From Bubalus kerabau (Eukaryota; Chordata; Mammalia; Artiodactyla; Bovidae): 64,000 bases of DNA. Positions 12,258 through 23,405 of the stretch are shown here, piece after piece. Below the pieces are notes generated by a model. The model had not been told where the DNA came from. It saw nothing but the letters and a program-made list of their open reading frames with translations, and ran no database searches. The first letter of the stretch is position 1. The number at the start of each line of letters is the position of its first letter. The stretch is taken from assembly GCF_029407905.1 (NCBI RefSeq), contig NC_073627.1, positions 132,507,697 to 132,571,696 of the forward strand. Reading direction: 5' to 3'. Made by a program: the position numbers and the translations under genes.

Positions 12258-12466
12258 ACCTTCCCTGTTGGCTCAGCAGTGAAGAATCCACCTGCAATGC
12301 AGGAGACACGGGTTCTGTCCCTTGGTTGGGAAGATCCCCTGGAGGAGGGCTGGTAACCCACTCCAGTGTTCTTGCATGGAGAATCCCATGGACAGAGGAG
12401 CCTGGTGGGCTACAGTCCATAGCGTCACAAAGAAACAGACAAAACTGAAACGACTAAGCACACACA
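12258..12466 (+). repeat. Bov-tA SINE inside L1
   Basis: Sense SINE from ccctgttggctcagcagtg through the cactccagtgttcttgcatg core to a cgactaagcacacacacacc tail. The L1 sequence resumes right after it at gtttcacacctaataagatg. Confidence 0.92.
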
Positions 12467-13516
12467 CACCGTTTCACACCTAATAAGATGGCAATGATCA
12501 TAAAGACAGACAGTAGCAAATGTCATAGAGGATATGGAGAAATTGGAACTCTTGTGCATTGCTGATGAGAATGTAAAAGTGTGCAGCTGCTGGGGAAAAA
12601 CAGTTTGGCAGTTCCCTAAAATGTTAAACACAGTTACCAAGTGACCCAGGAATCCCACTCACAGGTAAATACCCAAAGAAATTGAAAAATATATATCCAC
12701 ATACAAAAAGTGTACACGAGTCTTCAGAGAAGTGTTATTCATAAGAATTAAAAATTGGAAACAACTCCATTGTCTATCAACTGAGGAACAAACAAAAGTT
12801 GTATACAATGGAATGCTAGCCCATAAAAAGTAACTAAGTACTCATACATGGGACCATATGGATGAACCTTGAAAACATTACACTAAATGAAAGAAGATAA
12901 ACACAAAAGATTACATATTGTATGACTTCTTCTATATGAAATGTCCAGAATAGTTAAATCCATAGAAACAGAAAGCAGTTTAGATTTACCAGGGACTGGG
13001 GGCAGGTAGGAGTGAGGAGTGACCACTAATACGTACAGGATTTCTTTGGGGGTGATAGATTCTGCAGTTACATGCTGGGAATAGTTTTATAACTGTAAAA
13101 AACCCACTGAACTGTACACTTTAAAAGGGTGAAATTTATGAGATGTGAATTGTATCTGAATACTAAAAAATCCATTAGAGATTTATTTCTTTTGCTAATA
13201 ATGCATTTTCTGCACATGTCCCTGGGAGAGTTGGAACACTGAGTCGTAACTGGACATTTCTTCTATTGTATGAATGAGTTTATTCAAGAATAGGATTTTA
13301 TGGAAAACAGAGAGGGAAGAACTTGGACCTCTGAATTGGAGTAAGGGTATATCAAGGAGAGGCTACATGAGCCTACTCACAATTTACAGAAGGACTGATG
13401 AGCTGAAAGCAGCAAACATGTAGAATTCTGACAATGTTTCTTTGTTATGTGAAAGACTACTCAAATGTTATTACAGGAAGAGTCTTTTTAGTTTACTACA
13501 GACTATTCTTCCAATT

Positions 13517-13728
13517 GGGCTTCCCAGAGTGACTCAGTGGTAAAGAAGCCATCTGCCAAACAGGAGATGAGGGTTCTATCCTTGCGTTGGGAAGATCCCC
13601 TGGAGGAGGAAATGATAATCCACTCCAGTATTCTTGCTAGGAAAATCCACGGACAGAGGAGCCTGGTGGGCTGTAGTCCATGGTGTCGCAAAGAGTCAGA
13701 CACAAGTTAGTGACTAAACAACAATTAT
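13517..13728 (+). repeat. Bov-tA SINE
   Basis: Full-length sense SINE, gggcttcccagagtgactca to tcagacacaagttagtgac, diverged in the tRNA-like head. Confidence 0.9.
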
Positions 13729-15430
13729 TCCAGGAAATACCTTCTGGGAGTGCTTGTTAAAGTGCTCAGAGTTTCAAATCACCCCTGATTTCTTCCCGGG
13801 TATTGGCTGCAAGTGCCAGCGATAGTTTGGTGTGGTGGAAGTAGGGTGCAGGGAAGGGAGAATAAGTCACTTCTTGCTGACTCTGAAAATCAGGTCCCTC
13901 CAATGATGAATTGTTCAAAAGACAGAGTGAAGATTCTACTTAGCATCATTTTCTAATCATGTCATTTATTTAGCATAAAGGATGTTCACTGTTGTTTCAT
14001 CAAGTCCAAAATAAATAGCAGGTTGATATTTATATTCAGTTTAGCCAATTCCATTTGCCAAAATGTTTTTTTAACATTTGTTGCATATAGTCATGGTTCA
14101 CTAGCTTTTTTGCTTGATAGTCTTTTGTTGCATGAATATACCAGTTTGTTTATTCTCATGTTAATGTGAAGCTGAATTACTTCCAGTTTGGGCCTGTTAA
14201 TCTTCGGTATCAGCTTTATAATTTAGCAGTTACTCCAAAGATTACTCAAACTTGATTTATTACATTCTAATTTGAATGTACACTTCCCAAACTACATAAA
14301 AACCTTATTTGTATTCCCATTTTACTTCTTCTTCCACCCTTTTTGCCATTGTTGTCATGCACTTCACTTATGGATATTATTTTTTCCTTAAGATATTATT
14401 ACTGCTGTTGTTTCAACAGTCAGTATTCACTTAACTACATATTTACACTTTCTGATGCTCTTAATTGCTTCCTGCAATTCTATGGACAACTCACTTTTCC
14501 TGATACTCGCTTGCAGATGAGAGCCTTAGGGAATCTTGGAAATACTCTTTTTGCTATTCTACTGTTTACTGCTAGTGCCTTCCAGAAGCACTGTTCATTG
14601 TGGGTAGCAGAATTCACACACACCTCAATTCTTTGCTCCTTCCCTTCCTTGTGGACCTTTCATCAACATGCTTGTTCCTCACAAAACCAGAAATCATCTC
14701 TTGTGTTAGAATGCATGGCCTTGGCAATATATTTTAAAGGCAACACTAGCAACATCTGAGACAGCTGAGAATGTTTATGTCCTGAATTGTTGGAAATCTG
14801 ATACTGCTCTCAAGATTTTGTACCATAGACATTTTTTAAGAGAAAAAATAGATTAAATCTGTTTTCATTCAAAGTGATTTAAGGGGGTTTACTCAAAATT
14901 ACAGTGGAAATGAACTTTATTATCAGCCATTATCACACTCTTTCCTAAACTTTTCTTTGCTTCACATTCACACTCAAACCACTTTCTTGTCCCCTCCTTA
15001 CCCTACCTTGAAGGTGCACCTGTTTTGCCCTTATTTCTTGTTGATGCCTGTGTTCTCAAGCTAAGGGTTGATCAGACATTTTCATCCTAATATGTAAATT
15101 TTTAATATGCATTAAGTTTTGCCTAAGGTTTCCTCCACTTTTTTTTTCTTTGCACTTAAAGGGAAAATTTTTTAGCCAAAAGGAAGGATCCTTAAGGACG
15201 GGATTTCAGGAGTCAGCTAATAGGGAAGACAGATTCACACTGTGTTTCTAAGTACAGTTCTGTTAATTTGAATGCTGACTTTGTGTGGACATAGGGCCGT
15301 AAGACTTGTTTCTACTCTCAATTCAACATACTTGTACCCCTAAACCCAGGAACTATAGGGCCAGCCCAGCAGGCAGAAGAGGGCAGGCAAGTGTGAATAA
15401 GAGAGCAGAGGTGAGGATTTGCCCCCTGGA
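13729..15430 (+). other. CNTNAP3 intron, no gene recognised
   Basis: Unique-looking intron. A 138-codon open frame at 14343-14759 encodes a Cys-, Leu- and Phe-rich peptide that I do not recognise. It has no conserved motif, no splice context and no start context, and is most likely chance. Confidence 0.5.
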
Positions 15431-15590
15431 CTGGAGGAGGACATTGGAGAAGGAAATGGCAACTCACTCCAGTACTCTTGCCTAGAGAATTCCATGGACA
15501 GAGGAGCCTGGTGGGCTGTTGTCCATGGGGTCGCACAGAGTCAGACATGACTGAAGTGACTTAGCAGCAGCAGCAGCTGGAGGAGGACAT
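15431..15590 (+). repeat. Bov-A SINE with 14-bp target-site duplication
   Basis: A monomeric Bov-A copy (ggagaaggaaatggcaactc to gacttagcagcagcagcag) lies between two exact copies of ctggaggaggacat at 15431-15444 and 15577-15590. The clean duplication marks a rather young insertion. Confidence 0.94.
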
Positions 15591-16049
15591 AGCAGAGTCT
15601 TGGGTGGTGTGTGAAGCCTGTGGATCCTGGGGAAAGCTTGCCTTTCAGAGAACTCAAGACTTCCATAGGGAAGGTCAACATTGCTCCACATGATGATCCC
15701 GGTTCTCTCTGCTCCTTCTGAAGCTGATAAAGGGCTGGATCATTGGGTCATATCTTTCCTACCATGGTGAAGGCAAGGGTGAGAGACCTCTTCTTATGCT
15801 TTGTAAGAAGTCAGACAGTCTGCCTACAGGTCTGCTGATGACTACAGGGGCAGAGAAGTGGCCCTGTCCAGAGTGTCAGGACTTGTATCTTGTATAACGT
15901 CTCCAACCGTGGAGTTCCAACAAGCCATCCCAATAAATATATAAGTAAATGATGATGCCACCAGTAAGAGAATCTAAAAGTAAGAGTGGGGATGGGGCAA
16001 AAAGAAAAAACAACAAATAAAATTTCCACATCAATTTAGAGCTATTGAA

Positions 16050-16785
16050 GAAGACAGAAAACTAGGATAAAACTTGGCACTCAAGGATATTTTAATAAAA
16101 TCACACATACAGATACAAACATAAACTCTGGGAGTTAATATGACTTTTCAAAATGTCACTGGATGATCTAAAGAAGAGAATCATCACTGATTTTCCTTAA
16201 AAGTGACATGGAGTATCATGCCATAAGCAAAAAGATTAAGAAGCAGAAATTAGGAGGGAAAATAAAAGGGACTTGGAAGTTAGATCTAGAACACTTAGTA
16301 TGAATAATTGGAGATCCAAAAAGAGAATTAAAAGCAAAGACAAAGATTATGTATTAAAAAATTTCTCTTAACCAAAGGAAAAGCTGAGTTGCAGATTGAG
16401 AGGACTTATTGATCCTAATGAGAAAAGACACACATCTGCAGAAGTTCTGCGAAAATCCCTGAATTACAAAACCATGGAGAAAAGTCTTCCAAATGTTTCA
16501 GGCAGAAGTTGCTGCAATAAAAATAATAGTATAGGTATCAGCATCTAATTTTTCATTTGCAACAACAGAATAAAAATGATATAATGATATAGCTAAACTG
16601 CTAAGAAGAATGATTGAAGCTCAAGCATCTACTATATAATTTATCTGACAAGGTTATAAAAGATATTTTGGATAACAAGGAAAGATAGAGATTAAATATT
16701 AATCAAGCATCCCATCTGAAGAATATACTAGAGAATTACTCCAATCAAAAAAAAAAAAAAAGAATCAAAACCATGACACATAATT
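16050..16785 (+). repeat. HAL1/L1-like ORF1 fragment (tentative)
   Basis: A-rich sense-strand text with HAL1-type phrases near the end (aatgatatagctaaactgct, gagaattactccaatcaaaa), followed by a 15-A run. Strongly decayed, with no usable reading frame. Confidence 0.45.
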
Positions 16786-16972
16786 AAAGCTACATGATTA
16801 ATGATAGGCTTTTCAGATACATACAAATCCCCCATACATATTCACATTCTTAAATCCACATACACATATATATATATAAATAAAGTATCTTGAAATATGG
16901 GAAAATATAATGCAGTATAATATACTACTGATGTTTCTTTCTTTAGTAATAACACTATCTATAGATATGAAC

Positions 16973-17234
16973 TGAGAAGGCTATGGCACCCCATTCCAGT
17001 ACTCTTGCCTGGAAAATCCCATGGATGGAGGAGCCTGGTGGGCTGCAGTCCATGGGGTTGCTAAGAGTCGGACACGACTGAGCGACTTCACTTTCACTGT
17101 TTCACATTCATGCATTGGAGAAGGAAATGGCAACCCACTCCAGTGTTCTTGCCTGGAGAATCCCAGGGACGGGGGAGCCTGGTGGGCTGCTGTCTATGTC
17201 GGACACGACTAAAGTGACTTAGTAGTAGTAGTAT
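16973..17234 (+). repeat. Bov-A2 SINE (dimer)
   Basis: Both halves are present: left (tggcaccccattccagtact), linker (cttcactttcactgtttcac), right (ggagaaggaaatggcaaccc), with a tagtagtagtag tail. Confidence 0.93.
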
Positions 17235-17708
17235 ATCTATGAAGCCAGGTTATCTTTAAAAAAATAAATTCCACAAAATTGATCTAACTTATTATGATAT
17301 ATGTCTGCCCTGGGTTCCTTCTGTTACCCTTGCCTGGTAGTGCTCAGGTCAAAACTTTGACCAGAAAAGCTAGTGATGTCTAGTTGCTCTTTTTGTCCAA
17401 CAGCTAAAACTTTTATTTTACCTGTAATTTTTTTTCCAGTATTTTAACCTTGCAAAAGTCCTGGGTTACACAAGCAAAGGTGTCTTCCTTTAAGAAACAG
17501 ATACTGTCTGAATGCAAAATTTAAAAAATAAAGTCATCTTTCAAGTACTGTTTTAATTGATAATCCTTTAGTGGGGTTGTTTCAAGCTCATTTTACTTCA
17601 GTGTACTTAGGAATCTACCTAAAATTCCACATGCATAAAGCTATTTGATATTTCATATAATCAAGTTGGCCAATATAGCTATGTGTGTCAGAGAGATGTT
17701 TATGATGA

Positions 17709-17850
17709 TTCAGTTCAGTTCAGTCAGTCAGTCGTGTCCGACTCTTTGCGACCCCATGAACCGCAGCACGCCAGGCCTCCCTGTCCATCACCAACTCCCG
17801 GAATTCACTCAGACTCACGTCCATCGAGTCAGTGATGCCATCTAACAATG
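17709..17850 (-). repeat. BovB LINE 3'-end fragment
   Basis: Antisense BovB tail (cagttcagttcagtcagtca) through the DREAWRAAVHGVAKS-encoding segment. Only the last ~140 bases are present. Confidence 0.9.
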
Positions 17851-18119
17851 CAAATGCATGACCCTTGAGTTTAGGTCTTTTTAGAGGTCTTTTCCATAGC
17901 AAACATTATTTTTGCAACTCTAAACTCATAAACAAAATTTTGTAAGCCCAAATAGTTCCCTGTGAGTTTACTGAAAATCTCAAAGTTAGACCATTTTTCT
18001 TGAAGGTACAGCTCTTTGTCAAGCCAGGAGAAATAAAGATACAAAATTTATCTCATTATGAAATGAAGTTTAATAGGAGAAAAAGTAACAACCTGTAATA
18101 AGATTCAAGAAATCCACCC

Positions 18120-18720
18120 CATGAGTTTGTAGGGGAGACAATGCTTGACCTCTTTTCTCTTAAGATCTATGACTGGGCCTGAGAATTATATTTACTTAAG
18201 ATATATTAACAGGAGAAAAACATAAAGATTTGTAAATGTACATGTGGCCCCCATAGGAAACTGAAGACCCAAAAAGCAGGTAGGCCCAAGTATTTATATA
18301 CTAATTTGAACAAAGAGTGGTGATTGTGAAAAAGTAAGTAAAATGCATGAGGAGAGTGAAGGAAGGTATTGTTTTAACAATCTGTTAACAATGTTTGTAG
18401 GTACAGATTTCTCTGGGCTGGACTGCTTATCTCTGGTCATAAGAATGCATTATCCCTCCTGGTACAGAGAGGGCAGCTTTTCCATGGGAATTTTATCTGC
18501 TGCTTTCAAGAAGAAAAATGGACATCAGTGGCCTTCTACCTGCTGTTTTCAAGTAAATAACCCTTATGCCAAAGTGGCATATTTGGGAGTGGCATATTTT
18601 TTCACCCTTCAAAAGAAGCTTCAGAGTATGTTGGTTACCTTTAATGACAATAAGGACGTGTTTAGTTACCATGACATTTAGTAAAACTCAGTGGCATAAG
18701 ATGTCAGCCAACTATGGACA
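18120..18720. repeat. Possible old LTR fragment
   Basis: The text around ttaacaggagaaaaacataaa and catgtggcccccataggaaa resembles an old mammalian LTR, but I cannot name the family or fix its orientation. A 112-codon open frame at 18343-18681 lies within it and shows no known domain. Confidence 0.3.
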
Positions 18721-18763
18721 TGCATCCTTAGCTGAAGTCAGTACAAGTCATCTTTTATTACAA

Positions 18764-18784
18764 GGTGGTGGTGGTGGTGGTGGT
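18764..18784. repeat. (GGT)n microsatellite
   Basis: About seven GGT units directly abut the tail of an antisense BovB fragment, suggesting growth from the LINE tail repeat. Confidence 0.85.
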
Positions 18785-18966
18785 GTTCAGTTGCTCAGTT
18801 GTGTCTGACTCTTTGTGACCCTGTGGACTGCAACACACCAGGATTCTCTGTCCTTCACCATCTCCTGGAGTTTGCTCAAACTCAGGTCTGTTGAGTCAGT
18901 GATGCCATCCAACAATCTCATCCTCTGTTATCCCCTTCTTCTGCCTTCGGTCTTTCCCAGAATCAC
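18785..18966 (-). repeat. BovB LINE 3'-end fragment
   Basis: Antisense BovB 3' end: tgctcagttgtgtctgactc, then gatgccatccaacaatctca and the cttctgccttcggtctttcc block. Confidence 0.9.
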
Positions 18967-19084
18967 AAGGAGGGACCTCTGAATTTCTCAGACCACACCT
19001 TGAGAGGGCCACATTTTAAAAATTTCAACAGCCAGACTGTCCACAGGAGGGTGGTAATAGGACTAAATTTATTCTTTGATTATA

Positions 19085-19215
19085 AAATATATATTGCATA
19101 TGTCCTATGTAACAGACACTAAGCTAAGTGCAGGGGAAGACAAGAATAAAACACACTGTCCACCAGGAGCTTCCACATGTTGCATGAGAGACATGGATGA
19201 GCTAAGGACAGTGAC
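19085..19215. repeat. Ancient interspersed repeat (tentative)
   Basis: The order gacactaagctaagtgcagg, then caccaggagcttccacatg follows a common decayed mammalian repeat. The family is not assigned. Confidence 0.35.
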
Positions 19216-19625
19216 CTTCTGTAACTGATGCACCAGATAAAGCTAGCTGACAAAGCTTGCTGGCAGCGAGGTTATATTCCTGGCTTTAGAATTCAAATGC
19301 TCCTATTCAAAAGTTCTCTCCATCTGCTTACTAGTGGTATAGCATGAAGCAAGGCATCAAATCCTGCTCTAAATGCTCACTTTATTTTTATGATAACAAT
19401 AGCCCTTTATTTGTCAGTGTCTAGCATGTATGTACTGGATGATACATGTCCCATAAAAGCTATTTATTATTATTTATATTCATCAGGAAATAGAGACAAA
19501 AGAGCAGTGCTCCTCAAAAACTCAAACTCAACAGAAATAAAGGTTGTCCTCTTGAGAGTTTATCCAAAACATCATGATAGATTGGATCAGAGCTCAGATT
19601 CTCAGGATGAACTTAAAGGCTGACT

Positions 19626-19807
19626 ATTATGCCAGCCCCCTGGAGGAGGGCACGACAACCACTCCAGTATTCTTGCCTGGAGAATCCCATGGACAGAGGA
19701 GGCTAGTGAGCTACAGTCCACGGGGTCACAAAGAGTAGGACCTTTGTCACAAAGAGTAGAACCTAAGTCATGACTGAAGTGATTTAGCATGCATGCATTA
19801 TGCCAGC
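19626..19807 (+). repeat. Bov-tA SINE with target-site duplication
   Basis: A 5'-truncated SINE is flanked by attatgccagc at 19626-19636 and 19797-19807. Near its 3' end the block cacaaagagtagga is duplicated in tandem. Confidence 0.9.
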
Positions 19808-19904
19808 TAAAAAACTTACAGAATATATACACATAATCTATGGCATGTACATGCATTCATTAAAGAAGAAAGAAGAATATAATGATCCCACTTACTTGTC
19901 CCTT

Positions 19905-20837
19905 AGTTCAGTTCAGTTCAGTTGCTCAGTCCTGTCCGACTCTTTGCGACCCCATGAATCGCAGCACGCCAGGCCTCCCTGTCCATCACCAACTCCCGGA
20001 GTCCACCCAAACTCACATCTATTGAGTCTGTGATGCCATCCAGCCACCTCATCCTCTGTCGTCCCCTTCTCCTCCTGCCCCCAATCCCTCCCAGCATCAG
20101 GGTCTTTTCCAATGAGTCAACTCTTCGCATGAGGTGGCCAAAGTATTGGAGTTTCAGCCTCAGCATCAGTCCTTCCAATGAACACCCAGGACTGATCTCC
20201 TTTAGGATGGACTGGTTGGATCTCCTTGCAGTCCAAGGGACTCTCAAGAGTCTCCTCCAGCACCACAGTTTAAAAGCATCAATTCTTCGGCTCTCGGCTT
20301 TCTTTACAGTCCAACTCTCACATCCATACATGACCACTGGAAAAACCATAGCCTTGACTAGACGGACCTTTGTTGGCAAAGTTATGTCTCTGTTTTTGAA
20401 TATGCTATCTAGGTTGGTCATAACTTTCCTTCCAAGGAGTGTCTTTTAATTTCATAGCTGCAATAACCATTTGCAGTGATTTTGGAGCCCCCAAAAATAA
20501 AGTCTGCCACTGTTTCCACTGTATCCCCATCTATTTCCCATGAAGTGATAGGACCAGATGCCATGATCTTCGTTTTCTGAATGTTGAGCCTTAAGCCAAT
20601 TTTTTCACTCTCCTCTTTCACTTGCATCAAGAGGCTTTTTAGTTCCTCTTCACTTTCTGCCATAAGGGTGGTGTCATCTGCATATCTGAGGTTATTGGTA
20701 TTTCTCCTGGCAATCTTGATTCCAGCTTGTGCTTTTTCCAGCCCAGCATTTCTGATGATGTACTCTGCATATAAGTTAAATAAGCAGGGTGACAATATAC
20801 AGCCTTGACATACTCCTTTTCCTATTTGGAACCAGTG
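19905..20837 (-). repeat. BovB LINE, 5'-truncated, nearly open palm domain
   Basis: Antisense BovB from its actga-repeat tail (right of 19905) to the gtatgtcaaggctgtat region near 20815. Two long frames cover it: 20795-20418 holds the reverse-transcriptase palm with intact Tyr-Ala-Asp-Asp at 20673-20684, and 20421-19918 holds the C-terminal domain. They meet at about 20420-20450, where a small deletion shifts the frame. It is the best-preserved BovB coding segment in the window but lacks the endonuclease and the 5' end, so it is inactive. Confidence 0.94.
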
Positions 20838-21476
20838 TTAATTTAACTTCAAATAGGAATAAAAGTACTCAGGGTGGTTTGAGCATTAAGAAATAACCTC
20901 TATAAATCACTTAACACAATGTCCAGACTATGGGAGTCATTTGGTAAATTCTTGGTAACTGATTGTTTGAAAAAGAAGAGACTCTGGGCCTTTCTATACA
21001 TGATGAAGCAGGAAGGAGTTTGACAGCAGATGCCAAAGTTGCCTCATACTGACGTGGTTTCCTCTGTGGGTGACGCAGACTCTTCCTTCCCTGATTGACA
21101 CATTTAAACTTGAAGTCTACAACTAAGGGGCCTTGGGTCAGACTTCGTGCCCACTGAGCAAGTGCACTGCGGGATGCAGGCATCACTGAAACGAAGGAAT
21201 TGATGCTCTGCTCTCCTGTGTCAATCGCGGCTCTTCTTTAGGTCATAATAACCAACCTCTGTCAGTTTGGGGTGAGAACGGGGATCAGGATAGGGTTGGT
21301 GAGGGCAAGTCTTTATTTATAGAGTAGGGACAGAGATCACCCTTGTGAAGAGGGGAAAAGAAAGTGGGGTGCGGAGTTCCCAGGACAGCAGTTGTGGGTA
21401 AGGAGATGCCCTCACTGTGAGCCTCAGAACAGTCAGCAAGACTAAAATATTAATTAGGAGGTAACTTCAGAAGGAG
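20838..21476 (+). other. CNTNAP3 intron, no feature seen
   Basis: Unique-looking intron. No repeat or exon was recognised. Confidence 0.5.
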
Positions 21477-21770
21477 TTCCCAGAACTCTGCTGCTGCTGC
21501 TGCTGCTAAGTCGCTTCAGTTGTGTCCAACTCTGTGCGACCCCATAGAGAGCAGCCCACCAGGCTCCCCCGTCCCTGGGATTCTCCAGGCAAGAACACTG
21601 GAGTGGGTTGCCATTTCCTTCTCCAATGCATGAAAGTGAAAAGTGAAAGTGAAGTCACTCAGTCGTGTCTGACTCTTAGCGACCCCATGGACTGCAGCCC
21701 ACCAGGCTCCTCCATCCATGGGATTTTCCAGGCAAGAGTACTGGAGTGGGATGCCATTCCCAGAACTCTG
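21477..21770 (-). repeat. Bov-A2 SINE with 14-bp target-site duplication
   Basis: Antisense dimeric Bov-A2 starting with a CTG-repeat tail. It is flanked by exact ttcccagaactctg copies at 21477-21490 and 21757-21770, so it is a young insertion about 350 bp upstream of an exon. Confidence 0.95.
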
Positions 21771-22084
21771 CCGTTCCCCAACTCATGAGACCTAGGTCAC
21801 TAACCGTCTAGAATACTGGTCACAAATCCTGTTCAAAATATTTTGAAAACTGCATTGGTGGCGGAGGATTTCATTAGCCCGTTAACAGTGACTGCATTCA
21901 AGGAAGCTTTAATTTTTTCCCACAGGGAGTGAACAACCAACCGCAGGGTATCAACCAAGGCCTCTCTGCCACGGGCTGTGGATCTTTTTCTAAGGAAGAA
22001 AGGAGGAAGGGCTTGGAGGGAGGCTCAGTTCATCACTGCTGCTCAGAGGCGGGCTAGTCTGGCGTCCCTGCCAGATGCCCAAGA

Positions 22085-22345
22085 GCCCTAACGGTGTGTC
22101 CTGCTTCTTTGTCCGCAGAGCCCCTCGGCGCGGACCCGGACACGCTGCGGGCAGGCGCGCGCGGCTTCACGGGCTGCCTTTCTGCGGTACGCTTCGGGCC
22201 TGCAGTCCCTCTGAAGGCGGCGCTGCGCTCTGGCGGCCATTCTCAGGTCACCGTCCGGGGACACGTGGCCACCGCGTCCCGCTGCGCGGATGGGGCGGGG
22301 CCCGGAGCCCCAGCGCGGGAGGCGACCCGCCCTCTCGCAGGCGGT
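22085..22345. promoter_or_regulatory. CpG-rich block over a coding exon
   Basis: The block is dense in CG dinucleotides (for example ggcgcgcgcggcttcacg) in otherwise AT-rich DNA. It coincides with the laminin G4 exon. It could be an intragenic CpG island or reflect biased gene conversion. No TATA or initiator element was recognised. Confidence 0.5.
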
Positions 22346-22349
22346 GCAG
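22119..22349 (+). CDS. CNTNAP3: CNTNAP3 exon: end of laminin G4 and linker
   Basis: This 231-nt exon runs from a ctttgtccgcag acceptor to a GTGTGT donor, entering in phase 1 and leaving in phase 1. It encodes PLGADPDTLRAGARGFTGCL, which matches the GFxGCL motif that closes laminin G domains. About 45 residues later comes TASRCAD, whose Cys is the expected disulfide partner. The rest is a Pro-, Ala- and Gly-rich juxtamembrane linker (PGAPAREATRPLAGGAG). That linker resembles CNTNAP3 as I recall it and not CNTNAP2 or CNTNAP5, which is the main ground for the gene name. CNTNAP4 is the closest alternative. Open frames of 182-183 codons across this block in other frames and on the other strand are by-products of high GC. 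Confidence 0.83.
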
Positions 22350-22623
22350 GTGTGTGGCTCGCTCCCTCCGGTCTTCCACTCCATCTCCATCCCAGTACAA
22401 CTGCACTCGTTTCACATGCCAGCAAGATTATGCTCAGAATCTCCATGCCAGAGGTTTCCCAAAGTCCTCAATTCATCTTCTCACTTCTCTGGTCTTTCCA
22501 TTCTTGGTTCCTCGTTTCAAATTCGTTTCTGTCACTGCATTATCTGCTCCTCTTTCAAATGTGTGTGGATTTCTCAAAATTCCTCCTTTCCACTCTCTGT
22601 CATTCTCCCTTTTTCTACTGTAG
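22350..22623 (+). other. Short CNTNAP3 intron (274 bp)
   Basis: GTGTGT donor, long pyrimidine tract (cattctccctttttctactg) and TAG acceptor. No repeat inside. Confidence 0.8.
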
Positions 22624-22695
22624 GTCGTTCTGGACCAACGGATGAGGGACGGCCCTTAGTTAATGCGGACAGAAGTGACTCCGCGGTCATCGGAG
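22624..22695 (+). CDS. CNTNAP3: CNTNAP3 exon: juxtamembrane segment
   Basis: A 72-nt exon (two bases, 23 codons, one base) between a TAG acceptor and a GTAATG donor. The peptide RSGPTDEGRPLVNADRSDSA leads into VIG, the conserved Caspr motif (an acidic or Arg-rich stretch, then SDSAxIGG) just outside the membrane. The last base joins the next exon to complete the second Gly. Its length and phase match the small exon that precedes the transmembrane exon in this family. Confidence 0.87.
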
Positions 22696-23069
22696 GTAAT
22701 GGGGCCGCAAATGACCTCTTCCTTGGTTCTGCTGTCACTGTTAGCAAAGTCCAAAAAATATCTGAGAATCCGTGATGACTGTGAGGTCAATGGCAGACCA
22801 CGTACATTTGCTAATGTTCTTGATGTAACTGTACCGAACTCAACTCCTTCGAAAAAGCTTTGTAGAAGGAACTAATGGCTCCTCTTTTTTAAAGGATGGT
22901 TGCCAAACTATAATAAGAAGAGATTTTCCACTCGAAAATAGTCATTAGTTTCTCTCAGAATGTATGCATATTTAAGACATATTTACTTTTACTTCTTTGA
23001 TTTAAAATAGCCAGAGGTCAGCCCCTTAGCCCAGAACACTTAAAAATAAGATTAAAAATAAAACATAAA
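22696..23069 (+). other. CNTNAP3 intron 5' part, no feature seen
   Basis: Begins with the GTAATG donor. A read-through frame past the donor continues for some 60 codons but has no counterpart in the family. Confidence 0.5.
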
Positions 23070-23215
23070 GCAACATTGACATATATACACTACCATGTGT
23101 AAAACAGCAAGTGGAAGGCTGCTGATTCACCTTGTTGTATAATAGAAGCTAACACAACATTGCAAAACAATTATTCTCTAAATTTAAAAAGAAAATAAAT
23201 TTTATTTAAAATAAA
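23070..23215 (+). repeat. L1 LINE 3'-end fragment
   Basis: Artiodactyl L1 3' text: acatatatacactaccatgt, then ctgattcaccttgttgtata and agctaacacaacattgcaaa, ending in an A-rich tail. Confidence 0.85.
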
Positions 23216-23316
23216 AAATGCAACATTTATTGGGAGAAGCACCTAAATTATACAAATTGTCATTTACCTAAACATAAAGATGTAAAACTGTATCTAGCAT
23301 CAAGCTTATCTTTGGA

Positions 23317-23405
23317 CAGAGAGATAGGTAGCTATCTATCTAGATAGATAGATATAGATATCCATTAAATAAATCACTCATATATATATAGATATATATA
23401 TGAAG
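23317..23405. repeat. GATA/TA microsatellite
   Basis: Imperfect runs of GATA (tatctagatagatagatata) followed by TA/TAGATA repeats. Confidence 0.85.

Larger units (their letters stand above)
9388..13168 (+). repeat. Old mammalian L1 LINE (ORF2 part to 3' end), interrupted
   Basis: Degenerate L1 ORF2 and 3' UTR. At the left are reverse-transcriptase remnants (agacacagaaaaagcattt, encoding DTEKAF). The 3' half has the usual text around tggaaacaactccattgtc, atggatgaaccttgaaaac and the end aactgtacactttaaaaggg. Three later insertions split it: a BovB at 10108-11160 and two SINEs at about 11377-11568 and 12258-12466. The L1 text resumes cleanly after each. This gives a relative age order: L1 first, then BovB and SINEs. 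Confidence 0.88.

Noticed and set aside
14343..14759. 138-codon open frame rich in Cys, Leu and Phe
   Set aside because: No domain, no good start context and no splice structure. Length is within chance for AT-rich intron sequence.
18343..18808. 112-codon and 80-codon overlapping frames, the latter ending in a Gly run
   Set aside because: They lie in a probable old LTR, and the Gly run is the translated GGT microsatellite next to a BovB tail.
22075..22645. Overlapping 160-183 codon open frames on the + strand and a 100-codon one on the - strand
   Set aside because: They are GC-driven by-products around the CNTNAP3 laminin G exon. The spliced frame with matching phases explains the region, and the other frames show no family motif.
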